The translations under genes were made by a program, and so were the position numbers. From positions 1 to 63,041 of the forward strand of contig NZ_MRTQ01000027.1 in NCBI RefSeq assembly GCF_001956215.1: DNA of 63,041 nucleotides, given 5' to 3'. Positions within the stretch are counted from its first letter, which is position 1. Every line of letters starts with the position of its first letter. This stretch comes from Paenibacillus sp. FSL R5-0490. Its GTDB lineage: Bacteria > Bacillota > Bacilli > Bacillales > Cytobacillaceae. A model generated the notes under the pieces. The model had not been told where the DNA came from and made no database searches. It worked only from the letters and a program-made list of their open reading frames with translations. Shown here piece by piece: positions 59,557 through 63,041 of the stretch.

Positions 59557-59576
59557 AGAAATATTCATAACTTTTA

Positions 59577-59609
59577 GACTGGTAGAATAGTCACTGCCAG
59601 TCTTTTTTA
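59577..59609 (+). terminator. Terminator of ydiF
   Basis: AGACTGG/CCAGTCT hairpin followed by TTTTTT. Confidence 0.85.
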
Positions 59610-59743
59610 TTATCCACAGAGATAATCACAAGAAAAACACAGTTATACGTACTCTCCACAGACTTTTCCACATTATCCACAATTTAAATTGATTTTATCC
59701 ACATTATCAACATAAAATTCTGAAACAAACGATATTATCCACA
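59610..59743 (+). promoter_or_regulatory. DnaA-box cluster
   Basis: Four perfect TTATCCACA boxes lie at 59610, 59673, 59695 and 59735, plus TTTTCCACA (59664), TTATCAACA (59704) and CTCTCCACA (59652), all in one orientation within 134 bases. B. subtilis has a DnaA-box cluster at gcp (tsaD), and this appears to be the same site. It could titrate DnaA near the origin. Confidence 0.88.
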
Positions 59744-59744
59744 G

Positions 59745-59775
59745 AAAAAGTCCCCTGTACTGTCGGGGACTTTTT
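59745..59775 (-). terminator. Terminator of the t6A operon
   Basis: AAAAAGTCCCC and GGGGACTTTTT arms just after the tsaD stop. Confidence 0.9.
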
Positions 59776-59781
59776 CCTAAA

Positions 59782-60810
59782 TTATTTATTATTGTGGATA
59801 GTAATGTCCAAACCGGGATTTGCATTTAAATCCAGACCGGCGAATTGTCCTTTATCAAACAGGACACTCCCTGCTGCCGCTATCATCGCTGCATTATCTG
59901 TACATAAAGATAATGGCGGAATAATAAGCTTTATATCCGCTCTATTTCCAAACTTCTTTTCCAAAGAAGCCCGAAGACCTTTATTCGCCGCAACTCCGCC
60001 TGCGAGCAGCAGCTGCTTCACCTGATACTCTTCAACTGCTCTTTCTGTTTTCGTTACCAGGACGTCAATAACACTATCCTGGAAGCTCGCCGCCAGATCC
60101 TCCGGTACTATTTTCTCTCCACGCTGTTCAGCGTTGTGGACAGTGTTGATAACCGCTGATTTTAAGCCGCTGAAGCTGAAATCGTATGAACCTTCTTCCA
60201 GCCAGGCTCTTGGGAGCTGAATAGTCGGATTCCCTTCATGTGCGAGTCTGTCAATGTGAGGACCTCCCGGATATGGCAGATTTAAGGTCCGGGCAACTTT
60301 ATCATATGCCTCGCCTGCAGCATCATCCCTTGTCTCGCCAATCACTTCGAAATGGCCATGCTCCTTCATATAGACCAGTTCTGTATGTCCGCCAGAGACT
60401 ACCAGGGAAAGTAACGGGAATTCCATTTCTTCCACCAGTCTGTTTGCATAAATATGGCCAGCAATATGATGCACGCCTACCAGCGGGATGCCGTGAGCAA
60501 ACGCTACTGCTTTTGCGGCATTAACCCCGATCAGAAGCGCACCTACAAGGCCAGGTCCTTCCGTTACAGCAATTGCTGAAAGATCAGAATATGTGATGCC
60601 TGCCTTATATAATGCTTCTTCCAGTACGATTGTTATCTGTTCAACATGATGACGGGAAGCTATTTCGGGAACTACTCCGCCAAAACGTTTATGGCTTTCA
60701 ATTTGGGATGCAACGATATTGGCTGCAATTTCACGTCCATTCTTAATGATGGCTACAGCCGTTTCGTCACAGCTCGTTTCAATCCCCATAATCCATTGAT
60801 CTTTTTTCAT
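59782..60810 (-). CDS. tsaD: tRNA t6A threonylcarbamoyl transferase TsaD
   Basis: TsaD places the threonylcarbamoyl group on A37 of tRNAs that read ANN codons, with TsaB and TsaE. The 342 residues have the metal motif HHIAGH (near 110), the ASKH-fold GIETSCDET and SGGHTEL. I start at the ATG at 60810, which overlaps the rimI stop (TAATG) after GGGTGA; the GTG at 60825 is less likely. Confidence 0.96.
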   Translation of the reverse strand: MKKDQWIMGIETSCDETAVAIIKNGREIAANIVASQIESHKRFGGVVPEIASRHHVEQITIVLEEALYKAGITYSDLSAIAVTEGPGLVGALLIGVNAAKAVAFAHGIPLVGVHHIAGHIYANRLVEEMEFPLLSLVVSGGHTELVYMKEHGHFEVIGETRDDAAGEAYDKVARTLNLPYPGGPHIDRLAHEGNPTIQLPRAWLEEGSYDFSFSGLKSAVINTVHNAEQRGEKIVPEDLAASFQDSVIDVLVTKTERAVEEYQVKQLLLAGGVAANKGLRASLEKKFGNRADIKLIIPPLSLCTDNAAMIAAAGSVLFDKGQFAGLDLNANPGLDITIHNNK

Positions 60811-61259
60811 TATAAATTCACCCACATTACTAAAGCATCTTCTTGATTATCAGTGTAGTAGTTCTTCCTGATGGCTCCGTTTTGAAAACCAAGCTTTCGG
60901 TATAAGGACTGAGCCGTGAAGTTGGATACCCTTACTTCCAGAGTCATTGTAATGGCTCCCTTTTCACTCGCAAGCTCCATTAGCTGCCTCATCAAAGCTT
61001 CTCCAAGTTTTCTCCCGCGGTATTCAGGGAGCAGCGCAACATTTGTGATATGAGCCTCATCCACGACTATCCATGCTCCACAATATCCTATTACTTTATC
61101 TTCTTCTTCTAAAACAACATACAAAGCAAACTGATTATGTGTTAATTCGTTAAAAAAGGCCTCCCTGCTCCAGGGTGTTGCAAAGGATTTGTGTTCGATC
61201 TCCAAAACATCATCAATATCCTCTTCATTCATCAAACGGAAAGTTAAGGATTTATTCAT
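60810..61259 (-). CDS. rimI: Ribosomal-protein N-acetyltransferase RimI
   Basis: The 149-residue GNAT protein has the acetyl-CoA loop [14 protein letters not shown] and [14 protein letters not shown]. It acetylates the N-terminus of a ribosomal protein (S18 in E. coli). It lies between tsaB and tsaD as in B. subtilis ydiD. Confidence 0.93.
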   Translation of the reverse strand: MNKSLTFRLMNEEDIDDVLEIEHKSFATPWSREAFFNELTHNQFALYVVLEEEDKVIGYCGAWIVVDEAHITNVALLPEYRGRKLGEALMRQLMELASEKGAITMTLEVRVSNFTAQSLYRKLGFQNGAIRKNYYTDNQEDALVMWVNL

Positions 61260-61275
61260 ACGTCCGCTTCCTCAT

Positions 61276-61980
61276 CTATAACTTTTTTTCCTTGTTTGCT
61301 TTTATCCAATTAGCTTCAGCTTCCGCAATCCTAATGTAATTAGGTACAAAAGAATGGACATCCTCAGCCTCGCGGTCTCGTCCTAATAAAGCAAGTTCGG
61401 CCGGCCTTGGGTTATGTTCTGCAGATGAAGCAAACACTGCCCGCTCATTAAGGAATTCTGCGAATACATCTTTATGTAAGGGCAAATCATTCCCAATGAA
61501 AAGAACGTTTTCCTGCTGTTCTGAAAGCATGGCTGCCCAATCTTTTGAAAGCAGGAGCTGGTCTTTGACAACCGATACTAACTGTCCATCCCTATACTGA
61601 TACAGGCCGGTATATATTTGCCCTCTCCGTGCATCAAATATGGGAGAAATGACTCCATTAAAGTATCTGCCAGCCGAGGCTGCATAAACTTCAAGACTTG
61701 ATACCCCAATAAGCGGCTTATTTAAAGTCCATGCCAGCGTTTTTGCAATCGTGACCCCGATACGCACTCCTGTATACGAACCAGGTCCTTTCGCCACAAC
61801 AATTTTATCTAATTCAGCTGGCTTAACACCGCAATCTTTCATTAAAATATCAATAGCCGGCATAACCCGGACAGAATGATTCTTTTTTACATTTGTAATA
61901 TATTCGCCTATAACCTGATCGCCATCCAGAAGAGCTACTCCCAGAGGGTAATTGGATGTATCTATGGCCAAAACCTTCAT
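61276..61980 (-). CDS. tsaB: t6A complex protein TsaB
   Basis: This 234-residue ASKH-fold partner of TsaD starts MKVLAIDTSNYPLGVALL and has KGPGSYTGVRIG. It lacks the HxxxH metal motif, as expected of TsaB. It overlaps tsaE by four bases. Confidence 0.95.
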   Translation of the reverse strand: MKVLAIDTSNYPLGVALLDGDQVIGEYITNVKKNHSVRVMPAIDILMKDCGVKPAELDKIVVAKGPGSYTGVRIGVTIAKTLAWTLNKPLIGVSSLEVYAASAGRYFNGVISPIFDARRGQIYTGLYQYRDGQLVSVVKDQLLLSKDWAAMLSEQQENVLFIGNDLPLHKDVFAEFLNERAVFASSAEHNPRPAELALLGRDREAEDVHSFVPNYIRIAEAEANWIKANKEKKL

Positions 61981-62432
61981 GACATAATCTCCTTACACAA
62001 TTCCTCATATCTTCTGCCCTGAGGTTCCAGGACAAGCCTTCTTGAGTCATGATCATCAAGATATAAATAAATCGTCAGTAACTCTTCGGGCAGCTGTTCT
62101 TTAACAAGATGAGCCCATTCTACAACTGTGACCCCATTGCCATCAAAATATTCATCAAACCCCAAATCCTCAAAGGAATCTTCAACTCTATATACATCCA
62201 TATGATAAAGGGGCAATCTTCCGTGGTATTCTTTAATAATCGTAAAAGTAGGGCTATTTACATTACGTGTTATATTAAGCCCTTTGGCCAGACCCTTGGT
62301 GAAGGTCGTTTTCCCTGCACCCAAATCGCCTTCCAAAGCAAGGACATCCCCCGGCTGAAGCAGGCTGCCAAGCTTTTCTGAAAACCCCATCGTATCCTCT
62401 GGCTTCTTTGAGATAAACTCAAATTGACTCAT
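61977..62432 (-). CDS. tsaE: t6A complex ATPase TsaE
   Basis: The 151-residue ATPase has Walker A GDLGAGKTTFTKGLAKGL and the TSPTF-like NSPTFTIIKEY. It drives the TsaBD cycle. I use the ATG at 62432, nine bases after AGGTG; the frame is open to 62444. thiL, which precedes it in B. subtilis, is not here. Confidence 0.94.
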   Translation of the reverse strand: MSQFEFISKKPEDTMGFSEKLGSLLQPGDVLALEGDLGAGKTTFTKGLAKGLNITRNVNSPTFTIIKEYHGRLPLYHMDVYRVEDSFEDLGFDEYFDGNGVTVVEWAHLVKEQLPEELLTIYLYLDDHDSRRLVLEPQGRRYEELCKEIMS

Positions 62433-62514
62433 ATGTTTCAACACCTTTTATGATCTAATCTATAAACGAAAGGCTCTTTTCGTATAAATTGTTGTTTTTG
62501 GCCTATTAATGTTG

Positions 62515-62648
62515 TCCGGTGATTTCCGCTCCAGGCTGCTCAGCGAACCGCGGGGCGGGCGGTGAGCCTCCTCGACGCTTTGCGTCTGCGGGGTCTCACC
62601 TGTCCCGCTACTCCTGCAGGAGTCTCGCACCTTCCGCTCCAATCAACT
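62515..62648. repeat. GC-rich palindromic interspersed repeat
   Basis: The ~134-base element is far richer in GC than its surroundings. Its ends share TTCCGCTCCA-like motifs, and the core is an imperfect palindrome (GTGAGCCTC...GCGTCTGCGGGGTCTCAC). Very similar sequences recur in intergenic regions of Bacillaceae genomes from memory; only one copy is in this window. Confidence 0.7.
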
Positions 62649-62798
62649 CAGTAAATAAGATACAAAAAGCAACAAACTTTGCGAAAATAGCCAAACGAAA
62701 AGAAAAAGTACAAACGCCTTATCACCCACGCCGCCTCAGGACAGTTGGAGATAGGGTAGACAGTTCTCGAAATTCAAAGAACTGAATTCTAAGATTAC

Positions 62799-62825
62799 AA
62801 AAAAACCTTAGGATAAATCCTAAGG
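62799..62825 (-). terminator. Second terminator of the tRNA/rRNA operon
   Basis: CCTTAGGA/TCCTAAGG hairpin followed by seven T on the minus strand. Confidence 0.8.
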
Positions 62826-62921
62826 AGAATAGTCTATATGTAGTTTACCTTATTTTGCAGCAATGGGCAAAGTAAGCTATTTTCATTATTAACATCATAT
62901 ATACTTAGGTTAAAAAGGCAT

Positions 62922-62950
62922 AAAAAAAGACGAAACCAAGTTTCGTTTTA
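62922..62950 (-). terminator. First terminator of the tRNA/rRNA operon
   Basis: ACGAAAC/GTTTCGT hairpin followed by CTTTTTTT on the minus strand, just after tRNA-Asp. Confidence 0.8.
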
Positions 62951-62968
62951 TCTTTTAGAGCTATAAAA

Positions 62969-63041
62969 TGGCGGTCCGGACGGGACTCGAACCCGCGACC
63001 TCCTGCGTGACAGGCAGGCATTCTAACCAACTGAACTACCG
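62969..63041 (-). tRNA. tRNA-Asp (anticodon GTC), 5' end outside the window
   Basis: The minus strand reads the D-arm GTAGTTCAGTTGGTTAGAAT, anticodon loop CTGTCAC, T-arm GGGTTCGAGTCCC, acceptor CCGGACC, discriminator G and encoded CCA. The first few bases of the acceptor stem lie beyond 63041. It is probably the last gene of an rRNA/tRNA operon entering from the right. Confidence 0.95.

Noticed and set aside
59610..59743. Chromosomal origin (oriC)
   Set aside because: The DnaA boxes lack the neighbouring dnaA/dnaN genes and an AT-rich unwinding element; a titration cluster fits better.
62460..62785. Short frames across the GC-rich repeat
   Set aside because: They result from the palindromic GC-rich element lacking stop codons; no start signals or family match.

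Overview
The window is low-GC Gram-positive chromosome from a spore-forming Bacillaceae. It carries the Bacillus gene orders yeaC-yeaD-yebA-guaA-pbuG and tsaE-tsaB-rimI-tsaD / ydiF / moaC-rex / ydiK-ydiL / groES-groEL, a CIRCE operator, guanine riboswitches and a Bacillus-type (Yuk) type VII secretion operon. The species cannot be named from the sequence; a Cytobacillus/Mesobacillus-like lineage is only a guess.

Layout, left to right. Positions 1-192 are the leader and tandem promoters of an rRNA operon firing leftward out of the window. Next come ptsG and glcT (glucose PTS with its antiterminator), pbuG and guaA (each behind its own guanine riboswitch), and an envelope/transglutaminase cluster (yebA-yeaD-yeaC, a secreted lipase-like protein, a DUF2207 membrane protein and a transglutaminase lipoprotein). 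Positions 17.1-31 kb hold the T7SS. The machinery operon reads esxA-esaB-essB-essC-esaA-essA on the minus strand. Directly downstream is an effector-like cassette: a WXG100 protein, a 47-residue membrane protein, a glycine-zipper protein, a partner protein and two paralogous membrane proteins. Positions 31.2-37.1 kb carry an orphan substrate-binding lipoprotein, an M14 carboxypeptidase, an OpuC/EgtU-type importer and a small Pro/Tyr-rich protein.

Positions 37.2-43.9 kb are a polymorphic LXG toxin array. It has one full LXG-HNH toxin with a SUKH immunity gene, one orphan HNH toxin tip with its own SUKH gene, one N-terminally truncated LXG toxin stopped by an amber codon but followed by two intact immunity genes, and one immunity remnant. 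Every cassette ends in a copy of the same terminator hairpin. The YwqH/YwqI-type helper genes are divergent from the toxin. Positions 43.9-48.6 kb hold a c-di-GMP-I riboswitch controlling a STAS-like gene, a GNAT gene and a chemotaxis receptor, then a PLP decarboxylase behind a decayed second riboswitch.

Positions 50.7-53.0 kb are a decayed small island inserted at the 3' end of groEL, shown by a duplicated groEL tail, a broken tyrosine recombinase and broken small genes. Positions 53-62.4 kb are conserved core: groESL, ydiL, ydiK, rex, moaC, the ABC-F gene ydiF, a DnaA-box cluster, and the t6A operon tsaE-tsaB-rimI-tsaD. The window ends in a GC-rich interspersed repeat, two rRNA/tRNA-operon terminators and a tRNA-Asp cut by the window edge. 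The segment is therefore bounded by rRNA/tRNA operons on both sides. Most genes run leftward, consistent with a replication origin lying to the right.
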